From the NCBI GenBank assembly GCA_027347685.1, contig DAIEQM010000014.1:1-21031 (forward strand): 21,031 nucleotides of DNA. Reading direction: 5' to 3'. Below are positions 1 to 6,804 of this stretch, in pieces; position 1 is the stretch's first letter, and each line of letters opens with the position of its first letter. The notes under the pieces are model-generated. The model was not told where the DNA came from, ran no database searches, and saw only the letters and a program-made list of their open reading frames with translations. The stretch is from UBA5941 sp021824385 (GTDB taxonomy: Bacteria; Patescibacteriota; Microgenomatia; UBA8517). Made by a program: the position numbers and the translations under genes.

Positions 1-2
1 AA

Positions 3-380
3 ATTTTCAGTGAAACGGTCGCGTGGGTGCTCGATGAAACAAATGACAGTAAAACGCTGTTTCATTTGCAGGGAATGCCAAGCGAGTCGATTGTCTATCC
101 GCTTTTTGGGTATCAGTACCCCGAAGCCGTAAGTGTCATGAGTATTCAAGGCCAACGCGTGTTTGATAATCCAACACTGTATGGCTCACGAGTCGCGGCA
201 CTCAAGACGGCGAATGGGTTAGTGCCAGTGATTGGGACAAATGCGAGTGGCACATTTTTGAAGATTCGCCTGCCGAGCGGAAAAGAAGGCTGGATTTGTT
301 CGCATTTAACGGTGAACAATGTCAGCTCCTTTTATGTTCCCGTTCTCGACCAGTCAGCGAATGAATGCTACAGAAAGTAG
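3..380 (+). CDS. SH3-like domain protein, 3' end only
   Basis: The reading frame is open from the first base of the window, so the gene begins upstream and only its last 125 or so codons are present. A GTG at base 27 is an internal valine codon, not a credible start. Roughly residues 60-105 of the visible part (VAALKTANG, a central VIGTNASGTFLKIRLPSG, then KEGWICSHL) resemble a bacterial SH3 domain: short beta strands and a Gly-Trp-Ile near the end. Such domains usually bind cell wall or protein partners in exported proteins. The catalytic or anchoring part, if there is one, lies outside the window. The stop is TAG, followed directly by an intrinsic terminator. The SH3 reading is moderately supported; the overall function is unknown. 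Confidence 0.6.
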   Translation: MFSETVAWVLDETNDSKTLFHLQGMPSESIVYPLFGYQYPEAVSVMSIQGQRVFDNPTLYGSRVAALKTANGLVPVIGTNASGTFLKIRLPSGKEGWICSHLTVNNVSSFYVPVLDQSANECYRK

Positions 381-387
381 TGAAAGA

Positions 388-415
388 AAACGAGCGCACA
401 GTCGCTCGTTTTTAT
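388..415 (+). terminator. Intrinsic terminator of the SH3-like gene
   Basis: An inverted repeat, AACGAGCG and CGCTCGTT, with a 6-base loop is followed by a run of T. It starts 8 bases after the TAG stop at 378-380. It ends the first gene before the oppositely oriented tRNA-Glu. Confidence 0.8.
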
Positions 416-428
416 TGTGCAATGTGAG

Positions 429-501
429 TGACCCCATTGGAATTCGAATCCAAGTTCCCAGAATGAGAATCTGGTGTCCTAGGCCACTAGACGATGGGGC
501 C
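429..501 (-). tRNA. tRNA-Glu (anticodon CTC)
   Basis: On the minus strand the 73 bases fold as a full cloverleaf. The acceptor GGCCCCA pairs with TGGGGTC (one G-T wobble), with discriminator A. The D arm GTCTAGTGGCCTAGGAC is typical of bacterial tRNA-Glu. The anticodon stem CCAGA/TCTGG encloses the loop TTCTCAT, giving anticodon CTC, which reads GAG. The T arm TTGGA/TCCAA has loop TTCGAAT. The 3' CCA is not encoded, because the discriminator is followed by CTC, so the CCA-adding enzyme is needed. The gene lies divergent from the downstream DNA-binding protein. Confidence 0.95.
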
Positions 502-512
502 AATAATAGTGT

Positions 513-541
513 ATTTTAGCCCATTACGGGTAATATTCCAA
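513..541 (-). promoter_or_regulatory. Promoter of tRNA-Glu
   Basis: On the minus strand, TTGGAA (536-541) and TAAAAT (513-518) are separated by 17 bases. The -10 box ends 11 bases before the mature tRNA 5' end. This is one of the few promoters here with both hexamers at standard spacing. A possible opposing -10, TAATAT (531-536 on the plus strand), overlaps its -35 and could serve the divergent gene. Confidence 0.65.
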
Positions 542-565
542 TTAGACGGATTGAAAGAGCGGAAC

Positions 566-1177
566 ATGAAGAAATTCACCCTTGATCAATACATAGAGAA
601 ACGAAAACAAGTAATCGCACTTTACAAGAAAGGAGTACCAAAGAGGCAAATTTCTCGAGAAATCGAGGTTAACATTCATGCAGTGCGAAAGTGGATTGCA
701 ATGTATGAAGATGGAAAATACAAAGAACTGTTATCTATAAAGCTGGGTAAAGCTAATCCTAAAATAACTCGAAAGCAACGCAGCCAACTTATGGATATTC
801 TCTTATCTTCTCCTACGGAACATGGTTTCAGTGAAAAAGAATGGACACCTACTATGGTCAGAAAAGTTTTGAAAGATAAGATAGGAGTAGAATACGCTCT
901 AAACTCTATTAATCCATTACTTGCAAAGATGGGATTGCATGCAAGGAATATTCATGAAAGAAGATGCCTTCCTAAGTTGTACAAGATTGTTACAACGAGG
1001 AAGCCTTTTCAAGAAGGATTGATCGGAACATATTGGAATGCGCAGCTTGTTGCAGAACTTGCAGAGAAAAAGTTCAATCGAAAGTATACAAAAGGATATA
1101 TCGAAAGATATCTTCGGGATAGAGGATATCATTTCTATGATCAATTTGAGGAGAATAAAGACAAAACCGCCACATAA
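566..1177 (+). CDS. Tandem winged-helix DNA-binding protein (IS630 transposase N-terminus-like)
   Basis: This 203-residue protein resembles the DNA-binding half of IS630/Tc1-mariner transposases. Residues 12-50 form a helix-turn-helix (RKQVIALYKKGVPKRQISRE, then VNIHAVRKWIAMYEDG). Residues 67-127 form a winged helix of the HTH_33 type, with the usual WTPTMVRKVL and a terminal LLAKMGLHARN. Where a DDE nuclease should follow, residues 140-190 instead look like a second HTH_33 winged helix (TYWNAQLVAELAEKKFNRKY, then RYLRDRGYHF). No catalytic DDE segment or IS inverted repeats were seen, so it is probably a domesticated regulator or a degraded transposase. ATG 566 was chosen because further upstream the frame runs into the tRNA and its promoter; no strong SD is present. 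The stop codon lies in the loop of the terminator. Confidence 0.7.
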   Translation: MKKFTLDQYIEKRKQVIALYKKGVPKRQISREIEVNIHAVRKWIAMYEDGKYKELLSIKLGKANPKITRKQRSQLMDILLSSPTEHGFSEKEWTPTMVRKVLKDKIGVEYALNSINPLLAKMGLHARNIHERRCLPKLYKIVTTRKPFQEGLIGTYWNAQLVAELAEKKFNRKYTKGYIERYLRDRGYHFYDQFEENKDKTAT

Positions 1178-1192
1178 GTTGGCGGTTTTTTT
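1163..1192 (+). terminator. Intrinsic terminator containing the stop codon of the winged-helix gene
   Basis: The stem AAAACCGCCA (1163-1172) pairs with TGGCGGTTTT (1180-1189) around a 7-base loop and is followed by T's to 1192. The upstream gene's TAA (1175-1177) sits inside the loop. Lon, on the opposite strand, ends 10 bases later. The A-run at the 5' side gives a short U-run in the other direction, so it may also stop lon transcripts. Confidence 0.85.
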
Positions 1193-1201
1193 ACGTTTCA
1201 G

Positions 1202-3619
1202 TTATGCCGCAGTTACAAAAGAAGGCTTCCCACTTTTTTTCTTGGCTACCCCTGCAAATGGGTCACGAGTAAGTGCCGTTTCAAGTACATCCACGACATT
1301 GTCATAAAACTTAAATTGAATGTCCTTCTTTACATTTTCCGGCACGTCTTCCATGTCTTTCTCGTTGTCTTTTGGAAGTAAAATTGTTTTTAGTCCAGCT
1401 CGGTGCGCGGCAACCACTTTCTCTTTCACTCCCCCAATTTCAAGAACTCTGCCTCTGAGCGTCACTTCTCCGGTCATTCCCACATCACGCTTCACGGGAA
1501 TTCCGGTTACTGCAGACACGAGTGCGGTGGTGAGTGCAACTCCTGCAGATGGGCCGTCTTTGGGTGTAGCACCTTCTGGCACATGCACATGAACATCAAT
1601 GGTTTTCAAGAAATTCTTATCTACTCCCAACTCTTCTGCATGGGCTCTTGTCCAAGTGAATGCAGCTTTTGCGCTTTCTTTCATCACGCTTCCGAGTTGC
1701 CCCGTAAGTGTGAGTTTTCCACTTCCTGGCATGAGCGCTACTTCCACAAACAAAAGTTCTCCACCAACAGAGGTTACGGCCAGACCAGTCGACATACCCA
1801 CTTCATCACTTTTTCCTAAAATCTGCGATGAAAATTTACGTGGACCCAAATATTTTTGGAGGTCAGTGACCGCAACTTTTATTTTGAGTTTTGGATTTGC
1901 AGCAACTTCTCGGGCAACTTTGCGACAAATGGTAGCAATAATGCGCTCAAGCTCACGGACTCCGGCTTCTCGAGTATAGTTTTTGACAACGTCTCGAAGT
2001 GCCTCATCAGAAATTGAAATATTCTTTTGGTTTAATCCATTTACTTTCACTTGCTTTGGCCACAAATATTTTTGTGCAATGTGGAATTTTTCCTCTTCAA
2101 TGTAGCCTGCAAATCGAATAATTTCCAAACGATCTCTGAGTGGCCCAGGAATCGTATCCAAGACGTTTGCCGTACAAATAAACATCACCTGTGACAAATC
2201 AAAGGGAACTTCAAGATAATGATCTGAGAATTCTTTGTTTTGTTCTGGATCCAAGATTTCAAGTAAGGCTGCTGAAGGATCTCCTCGATAGTCCATACCG
2301 AGCTTATCTATTTCATCAAGCATAAACACGGGGTTTCTTGTTCCTGCATTCTTTATGCCTTGCAAAATGCGTCCAGGAAGTGCTCCTACATAGGTTCTTC
2401 GGTGTCCTCGAAGTTCTGCTTCATCACGAATACCTCCGAGCGATACTCGTTGAAATTCACGGCCAATGGCTTTTGCAATCGACTTTCCGATTGAAGTTTT
2501 TCCAACTCCCGGAGGCCCTACAAAACAAAGAATGGTCGGGTGAGCTCCCATATCTTCGTGTTTTTTTGCGTCCTTTGCATGAAGATCTTCTTTGAGCTTC
2601 ATCACCGACAAAAATTCCAAAATACGCTCTTTTGCTTTTCCAAGTCCATAATGGTCGTGATCCAATACCTGTCCTGCTTTTTCCACTGAAACTTTGGTTG
2701 GGGTAATAACACTCCACGGCATGTCACAGAGCCAGTCTAAATAATTTCGAATGTATCCGGTTTCTGGATTGTGAGGAGACATGTTAGAAAGGCGTTTGTA
2801 TTCTTTCATTGCCTTATCAAAGACGGCCTTTGGCATTTTTGCTTTACGAATTTTTGACTTATATTCAGAAACATCATCTTCGTCGTCATCATTCTCTCCA
2901 AGTTCTTGCTCTATCGCGTGTTTCCGTTCTCTCAAAATACTTTTCTTCATTTGGTCATCAAATCGTTTTTGAGTTTTGACAGAAATCGTTCGTTCAAGCT
3001 CTAAGACTGAAACCTCGTGAGTGGTAAACTCTAACACTTTTTCAAGGCGTTTCTTAACGGAAAGTTCTTCCAAAAGGAGTTGCTTTTCTTCTGTTTTAAT
3101 TTCAAGTACAGCTGCCACTGAATCAACCAGCTCCACAACATCGGTGTGTTGCGACAAAATTCTCATAATGGTCGTGATTTCGACACTTTTTCCTAGATTT
3201 ACTGCTTTTCGAAACAGGTCTACCAACCGGTTACTCATGGCTTCCACTTCGGTGTCATCAAAATGGTCTTCTGTAAGTTCCTCAACTCGAGCAACGAGAT
3301 AGGGTTCCTCAGAAAGTGTTTCAGTGAGGCGTACTCTGTGTTGACCGCGTACCATGGCATGAATTTCACCATCAGTTGTCATCATTTGAGTAATAACAAC
3401 AAGTGTTCCGATTGGATGAAGGTCTGAGAGTGAAGGGTCAGGCTGATTTGCCTCGCGCTGAGTAAAAATTGCAATAATTCGGTCGTCTTGATATGCAGCA
3501 TCAACTGCAGCAATTGATTTGGGGCGACCAAATGAAAGAAGAGAGTCGGTGTGGGGAAATACAACAGATCCACGGACAGGCACAACGGGAACTGGTTTAG
3601 AGAATACGGTATTTTCCAT
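1202..3619 (-). CDS. lon: ATP-dependent protease Lon
   Basis: Lon is a cytosolic AAA+ serine protease that degrades misfolded and selected regulatory proteins. At 805 residues it has the usual full length. The order is: N-terminal substrate-binding domain (about 1-200); helical segment with an acidic patch GENDDDEDD (241-249); AAA+ module with Walker A GPPGVGKT (368-375) and Walker B VFMLDEID (431-438); C-terminal protease domain. The catalytic dyad is Ser691 in PKDGPSAG and Lys734 in GGVKEK, 43 residues apart as in E. coli Lon. Start ATG 3619 has no SD, but a good promoter lies just upstream, implying a very short leader. The PAP2 gene lies immediately upstream on the same strand without a terminator, so read-through into lon is possible. 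Identification is certain. Confidence 0.98.
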   Translation of the reverse strand: MENTVFSKPVPVVPVRGSVVFPHTDSLLSFGRPKSIAAVDAAYQDDRIIAIFTQREANQPDPSLSDLHPIGTLVVITQMMTTDGEIHAMVRGQHRVRLTETLSEEPYLVARVEELTEDHFDDTEVEAMSNRLVDLFRKAVNLGKSVEITTIMRILSQHTDVVELVDSVAAVLEIKTEEKQLLLEELSVKKRLEKVLEFTTHEVSVLELERTISVKTQKRFDDQMKKSILRERKHAIEQELGENDDDEDDVSEYKSKIRKAKMPKAVFDKAMKEYKRLSNMSPHNPETGYIRNYLDWLCDMPWSVITPTKVSVEKAGQVLDHDHYGLGKAKERILEFLSVMKLKEDLHAKDAKKHEDMGAHPTILCFVGPPGVGKTSIGKSIAKAIGREFQRVSLGGIRDEAELRGHRRTYVGALPGRILQGIKNAGTRNPVFMLDEIDKLGMDYRGDPSAALLEILDPEQNKEFSDHYLEVPFDLSQVMFICTANVLDTIPGPLRDRLEIIRFAGYIEEEKFHIAQKYLWPKQVKVNGLNQKNISISDEALRDVVKNYTREAGVRELERIIATICRKVAREVAANPKLKIKVAVTDLQKYLGPRKFSSQILGKSDEVGMSTGLAVTSVGGELLFVEVALMPGSGKLTLTGQLGSVMKESAKAAFTWTRAHAEELGVDKNFLKTIDVHVHVPEGATPKDGPSAGVALTTALVSAVTGIPVKRDVGMTGEVTLRGRVLEIGGVKEKVVAAHRAGLKTILLPKDNEKDMEDVPENVKKDIQFKFYDNVVDVLETALTRDPFAGVAKKKSGKPSFVTAA

Positions 3620-3632
3620 GTCGAATGTTAGC

Positions 3633-3662
3633 AGTCTATCAATATGAGTGCTATTGTGTCAA
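3633..3662 (-). promoter_or_regulatory. Promoter of lon
   Basis: On the minus strand a consensus -35 TTGACA (3657-3662) and -10 TAGACT (3633-3638) lie 18 bases apart, and TGA before the -10 makes it an extended type. Only 13 bases separate the -10 from the ATG, so the leader would be about 6 bases, which agrees with the missing SD. The -35 overlaps the stop codon of the PAP2 gene. It matches housekeeping sigma; no sigma-32-type heat-shock promoter or CIRCE element is visible. Confidence 0.7.
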
Positions 3663-4138
3663 GAGTGTAATTTGCGTTTTTTACCTCTTATTTTCATGTG
3701 CAGCGTGTCAAAGAAGAGTGCAATCATTACCCCCACCAACATCCCAAATGTTACGTCTATTGGGTAATGTACGTTGGCTGCCACTCTGCCAATTGCAATC
3801 AGTGAAGATAGGATTAAAAAAAATATTCCCAGACGTTTCCTATGCAGTGCCACAACTGTAGAAACGGCAAAAGCCGTTGCCGCATGTCCCGAAGGAAAAC
3901 TGGGAAGTTGCGTGAGACCTGCCAACGGAACAACATTAGTCGCTTCAAATGGTCGTGGCATATTAAAAAGCTCTTTAAGAAGCGCAACGACGACGACTGT
4001 TACAAAAAACACCACAACCGCGTGCGAAAAGACTTCTCTATTTCGTGAGTCTATAAAAAGAATCACCAAAATAAAAAGCACCAAAACGGTTACGCCATTG
4101 GTGTTCAAAAAATAAATTATTGGATTAGTTAAAAACAC
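3659..4138 (-). CDS. PAP2-family membrane phosphatase
   Basis: This 159-residue integral membrane protein has several hydrophobic helices and all three PAP2 signature motifs: K55...RP at 62-63 (KELFNMPRP), PSGH at 82-85, and R118...H124...D128 (GRVAANVHYPID). The family removes phosphate from lipid phosphates. Beside an L,D-transpeptidase and a DgkA-type kinase, the likeliest substrate is undecaprenyl pyrophosphate, as in bacterial BacA-independent recycling; phosphatidic or phosphatidylglycerol phosphate is the alternative. The start is GTG 4138, four bases after the transpeptidase stop, so the two are co-transcribed and probably translationally coupled; no SD is visible. The substrate is inferred from context; the fold is clear. 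Confidence 0.88.
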   Translation of the reverse strand: MFLTNPIIYFLNTNGVTVLVLFILVILFIDSRNREVFSHAVVVFFVTVVVVALLKELFNMPRPFEATNVVPLAGLTQLPSFPSGHAATAFAVSTVVALHRKRLGIFFLILSSLIAIGRVAANVHYPIDVTFGMLVGVMIALFFDTLHMKIRGKKRKLHS

Positions 4139-4142
4139 ACGT

Positions 4143-4847
4143 TTATTGGTGAATTACAATTCGAGTACCAGGATTATCATCGCTTGCGCGTACCATAGTT
4201 TGGCCCTCTGATAAAGTTGGAGTTGTCCATTCATATAACACTTTAGCAATCGGCGTTGGCAAATTTACACACCCATGACTATGAACTCGACCAAAATCAT
4301 TGTGCCAGTAGGTGCCATGAAGCCCATATCCGAGGTATGCACTTACTTGAGGATTATCAAAAAACATTACATACGGCACGTTTGGTAAGTCGTATGCCAA
4401 GCGCCCTTCTCCACCTGTCATTCGGGTTGCTCTCATCTTCATCCACACATGAAATTCTCCGGTGGGTGTTGGCGTTCCCGGCAAACCTGTCGAAATAGGT
4501 GTTTCCAAAAACTGTTTATCGCCATTCCACGCACGAAGTTTTTGGTCTGACAAATCAACTTCAATCCATCGTTCAGATGGTTCGGCGACACCCAATACCT
4601 GTGTATTTTTTGAAGTTTCCATTGCAAGGTCTGTCTGGGGAATCGAAATTTGCGTGCCTTCCCAATAGGCAATAGTACGAGTTGGGTCAACCGTGCCAAG
4701 AGTATCAGTAGGCTGACAAGCAGAGGGTGTTGCAGAAACTTCAGTCGTTTTTGTTGTGGTTCTCCATAGTACGCCCAGTGCAAACAAGAACACCACGGGA
4801 ACAAGATATAAATAGGGTCGAATTTTGATAAAAACTCTTTTCGTCAC
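4143..4847 (-). CDS. Membrane-anchored L,D-transpeptidase (YkuD domain)
   Basis: This 234-residue protein has an N-terminal signal anchor at about 11-28, followed by an extracytoplasmic linker and a YkuD domain at about 92-233. The catalytic signature is complete: H177 in LHGTYWHNDFG and the SHGCVNL block at 190-196 with nucleophile Cys193. Family members form 3-3 crosslinks in peptidoglycan or attach proteins to it. The start is GTG 4847: in frame, the codons before it reach a TGA stop two codons upstream. It is followed after four bases by the PAP2 phosphatase and is divergent from the DgkA-like kinase, making a small envelope cluster. The exact crosslinking role is inferred from the family. 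Confidence 0.92.
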   Translation of the reverse strand: MTKRVFIKIRPYLYLVPVVFLFALGVLWRTTTKTTEVSATPSACQPTDTLGTVDPTRTIAYWEGTQISIPQTDLAMETSKNTQVLGVAEPSERWIEVDLSDQKLRAWNGDKQFLETPISTGLPGTPTPTGEFHVWMKMRATRMTGGEGRLAYDLPNVPYVMFFDNPQVSAYLGYGLHGTYWHNDFGRVHSHGCVNLPTPIAKVLYEWTTPTLSEGQTMVRASDDNPGTRIVIHQ

Positions 4848-4872
4848 ATTTCATGCTAATTGAAAAGAGCTG

Positions 4873-4878
4873 TATAAT
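4873..4878 (+). promoter_or_regulatory. -10 box of the dgkA-like gene
   Basis: A consensus TATAAT ends 7 bases before ATG 4886, so transcription should begin at or next to the start codon. No convincing -35 lies 17 bases upstream. The reverse complement (TGATTATAC) could be a weak -10 for the divergent L,D-transpeptidase. This site argues against the alternative ATG at 4853, which would place the promoter inside the gene. Confidence 0.6.
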
Positions 4879-4885
4879 CAATTAC

Positions 4886-5242
4886 ATGAGCCACAATCAT
4901 CCAATAATTAAAAGTTTTCGTTACGCATTTGAAGGACTTGCGACGGCCTTGAAACAGGAGCCTAATATGCGATTCCATTTTGTCGTTGGGTTTTTTGTCA
5001 TCATATTGGGGGTCGTCGTGAAACTATCACATATAGAGTGGGCAATTCTGACCCTCACGATCTCAATGGTTGTTATTTTGGAACTCCTTAATACCACCAT
5101 TGAAGAGCTCGTAGATTTGGCCAGCCCATCAATTCATCCAAAAGCAAAGATTGCCAAAGACGTTGCTGCAGCAGCAGTTTTATGGGCATCAATTGCTGCA
5201 ATTATTGTGGGGTGCTTACTCTTCGTTCCGAAGATCTTCTAA
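4886..5242 (+). CDS. dgkA: Undecaprenol/diacylglycerol kinase, DgkA type
   Basis: This 118-residue membrane protein carries the prokaryotic DgkA signature: E25...N27MR29 near the first amphipathic helix, ELLNTTIEELVDL at 66-78 (catalytic Glu66, Asn69, Glu73, Asp77) and HPKAKIAKDVAAAAV at 84-98. Three transmembrane segments lie around 31-48, 52-70 and 93-113. Homologues in Gram-positive bacteria phosphorylate undecaprenol to undecaprenyl phosphate; diacylglycerol is the substrate in proteobacteria. The low-complexity AAAAV segment and the PAP2 neighbour favour undecaprenol, but this is an inference. The start at 4886 is chosen over 4853 because of the -10 box at 4873. The last 27 bases overlap the end of truB on the opposite strand. 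Confidence 0.9.
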   Translation: MSHNHPIIKSFRYAFEGLATALKQEPNMRFHFVVGFFVIILGVVVKLSHIEWAILTLTISMVVILELLNTTIEELVDLASPSIHPKAKIAKDVAAAAVLWASIAAIIVGCLLFVPKIF

Positions 5243-5860
5243 AGCTATCGCATCTTTGATTGTGTAATCTCCTATTTTTGTTCGCCGAAGTGCTGAAAGA
5301 TGGGCATTGGTTCCCAACTTTTCGCCAATATCTCGAGCGAGTGCACGAATATATGTTCCGGCGCTTACTTCACATTCAATGATAAGCTTTGGTGACTCAA
5401 AGGAAAGTAGTGTAATTGAGTAAATGATAATATCTCGTGGTTCCATTTCAACAGATATGCCTTTCCGGGCCTGATCGTACGCTTTCTTACCATCTTTTTT
5501 AATCGCCGAATATATCGGGGGTATTTGTGACTGCTTTCCTAAAAAGCTATTTAGAATTGTTTCAATCTCTGAAGGGCTCATACTGCGAACATCCTTTTCT
5601 TCCAAAACGCTCCCCTCACTATCATCTGTGGTCGTTTTGGTACCAAGCGTAATCTCTCCGATATAGGTCTTAGTCGTACCCGTAGTAAGGTGTCCGAGCT
5701 TCTTGGTGTCTTCTCGTCCAACGGCTACTATCAAAAGGCCCGATGCATTTGGGTCAAGAGTTCCTGCGTGTCCCACACGTTTTTCTTGAAAAACAGTCCT
5801 CACATAATCCACGACATCGTGGGAAGTCAGGCCGATGGGCTTGTCGATAAGAAGTAGCAT
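5216..5860 (-). CDS. truB: tRNA pseudouridine(55) synthase, short form
   Basis: TruB isomerises uridine 55 in the T loop of tRNAs. Hallmarks are LLIDKPIGLTSHDVV at the N-terminus, the catalytic GTLDPNASGLL block with Asp36, and the later GTYIRALARDIGEKL. At 214 residues it is about 100 shorter than E. coli TruB: it ends after the catalytic domain and lacks the C-terminal PUA-like domain. The two tRNAs in this window carry the TTCGAAT T loop, which is the target. It lies 11 bases downstream of the SOD gene on the same strand; a TAAAAT (5869-5874), overlapping the SOD stop, ends 8 bases before ATG 5860 and could give it a leaderless transcript of its own. The 3' end overlaps dgkA tail-to-tail. 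Confidence 0.95.
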   Translation of the reverse strand: MLLLIDKPIGLTSHDVVDYVRTVFQEKRVGHAGTLDPNASGLLIVAVGREDTKKLGHLTTGTTKTYIGEITLGTKTTTDDSEGSVLEEKDVRSMSPSEIETILNSFLGKQSQIPPIYSAIKKDGKKAYDQARKGISVEMEPRDIIIYSITLLSFESPKLIIECEVSAGTYIRALARDIGEKLGTNAHLSALRRTKIGDYTIKDAIALEDLRNEE

Positions 5861-5871
5861 AATGCCCTATT

Positions 5872-6498
5872 TTACGCTTTTAAATAGGAAAGTGCTTTTT
5901 GAAGATTTTCATCTACTTGTTTCCAATTTATTACATTCCACCACGCATCAACATAATCAGCTCGTCTGTTTTGATATTTCAAATAATATGCATGCTCCCA
6001 TACATCGAGCCCGAGTATGGCGTCACGGCCTTCATTCCATGGGGTGTCTTGTCTCCCCGTGCTGGTAATTTCGAGCGTATTTTCATTGGACAAAACAAGC
6101 CATGCCCAGCCGCTACCAAAACAAGCAAGTGCAGCTTCCTTAAATTTAGTTTTAAATTCATCCATGCTCCCAAAATTTTTAGTAATCAAAGCAGATACCG
6201 CTTCAGTTGGTGTTCCACTTTCAGCAGAAGGAGCAAGAAGTTTCCAAAAAAAGGTGTGGTTTGCGTGTCCACCACCATTGTTCCGCACCTTGGTGCGAAT
6301 GGATTGAGGGACAGAATCAAGTTTTGAGAGTAAGTCCCAAACGTGTTTTTCTTGAAGTTCAGGGTTTGCCTCCAATGCTTTGTTTAAGTTGTCCACATAA
6401 GCAGCATGATGCTTGTCATGATGAATAGTCATCGTTTGTGCATCAATAAATGGCTCAAGAGCATTTGTTTCAAAAGGAAGCTCGGGTAAAGAATACAT
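5872..6498 (-). CDS. sodA: Superoxide dismutase, Mn/Fe family (Mn-type signature)
   Basis: It converts superoxide to oxygen and hydrogen peroxide in the cytoplasm. The 208 residues align over the full length with E. coli SodA. The metal ligands are His26 (MTIHHDKHH), His81 (GGGHANHTFFW), Asp165 and His169 (GLDVWEHAYY). Metal-type markers lean to manganese: NNGGGHANH, where iron enzymes have a Gln-containing NNAAQVWNH, and Gln150 in the TGRQDTPW segment. Cambialistic use cannot be excluded. The start ATG has no SD and lies 7 bases after a TATAAA. It precedes truB by 11 bases. Presence of the enzyme suggests exposure to oxygen, at least at times. Confidence 0.96.
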   Translation of the reverse strand: MYSLPELPFETNALEPFIDAQTMTIHHDKHHAAYVDNLNKALEANPELQEKHVWDLLSKLDSVPQSIRTKVRNNGGGHANHTFFWKLLAPSAESGTPTEAVSALITKNFGSMDEFKTKFKEAALACFGSGWAWLVLSNENTLEITSTGRQDTPWNEGRDAILGLDVWEHAYYLKYQNRRADYVDAWWNVINWKQVDENLQKALSYLKA

Positions 6499-6505
6499 AA
6501 TTTAC

Positions 6506-6511
6506 TTTATA
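6506..6511 (-). promoter_or_regulatory. -10 box of the SOD gene
   Basis: On the minus strand TATAAA lies 7 bases before the SOD ATG. It overlaps the 3' end of the upstream small gene. No good -35 is visible. The spacing implies a leaderless mRNA, consistent with the absence of an SD. Confidence 0.5.
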
Positions 6512-6722
6512 CTCTATTCTTAAGTCCTGGTCCAGTCCCTTGCAAAGCTGCTTGTTTATCTGCTGCTGCTTTATCCATAACCTCTTTCATTGCTTTTTGT
6601 CCCAAAACTTGTGAGGATTCAGTGGCTCCAGGGGTCGTTCTGTTTAATAGTCCAGATTTTGCTTCTGTCGGTTTCATCGAGCCCACGAGTGCATTAAATT
6701 TTTGACGATTTTCATTGTCCAT
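6507..6722 (-). CDS. Small hypothetical protein, polar
   Basis: This is a 71-residue hydrophilic protein of unknown function, with no membrane segment or signal peptide. It begins MDNENRQKFNAL and contains a Thr/Gly/Ser-rich middle (NRTTPGATESSQVLG) and an Ala/Lys helix (MKEVMDKAAADKQAAL). ATG 6722 is preferred: a strong SD, GGGAGGTGA (6731-6739), precedes it, while the alternative GTG at 6734 lies inside that SD. The strong SD is unusual in this window and suggests high translation. It ends 8 bases before the SOD start, so read-through into sodA and truB is likely. Real-gene evidence is the SD plus an extended -10 promoter. Confidence 0.7.
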   Translation of the reverse strand: MDNENRQKFNALVGSMKPTEAKSGLLNRTTPGATESSQVLGQKAMKEVMDKAAADKQAALQGTGPGLKNRV

Positions 6723-6749
6723 TTTAGAAGTCACCTCCCATAAAAAGAT

Positions 6750-6758
6750 TCTATACCA
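6750..6758 (-). promoter_or_regulatory. Extended -10 promoter of the small hypothetical gene
   Basis: On the minus strand TGG-TATAGA forms an extended -10 upstream of the SD, giving a leader of about 20 bases. A perfect 10-base palindrome CAAAATTTTG (6764-6773) lies between this promoter and the divergent one at 6789 and could be a regulator site. Confidence 0.5.
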
Positions 6759-6788
6759 CTAAACAAAATTTTGGTAGCGCGAGTCTTG

Positions 6789-6794
6789 TATAAT
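6789..6794 (+). promoter_or_regulatory. -10 box of the glycoside-hydrolase-like gene
   Basis: The consensus TATAAT, preceded by TTG, ends 10 bases before ATG 6805. It contains the alternative ATG at 6793, so translation must start downstream of that codon. Confidence 0.6.
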
Positions 6795-6804
6795 GAATAT
6801 ATAC

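Noticed and set aside
319..519. Open frame running through the SH3-like gene end, terminator and tRNA-Glu
   Set aside because: It overlaps a real coding end, an intrinsic terminator and a tRNA on the other strand.
566..1177. A complete IS630 insertion sequence
   Set aside because: No DDE nuclease, no terminal inverted repeats and no TA target duplication were seen around the gene.
1038..1307. 89-codon frame across the winged-helix gene end and the lon 3' end
   Set aside because: It runs through a terminator and overlaps two real genes; no SD or domain is present.
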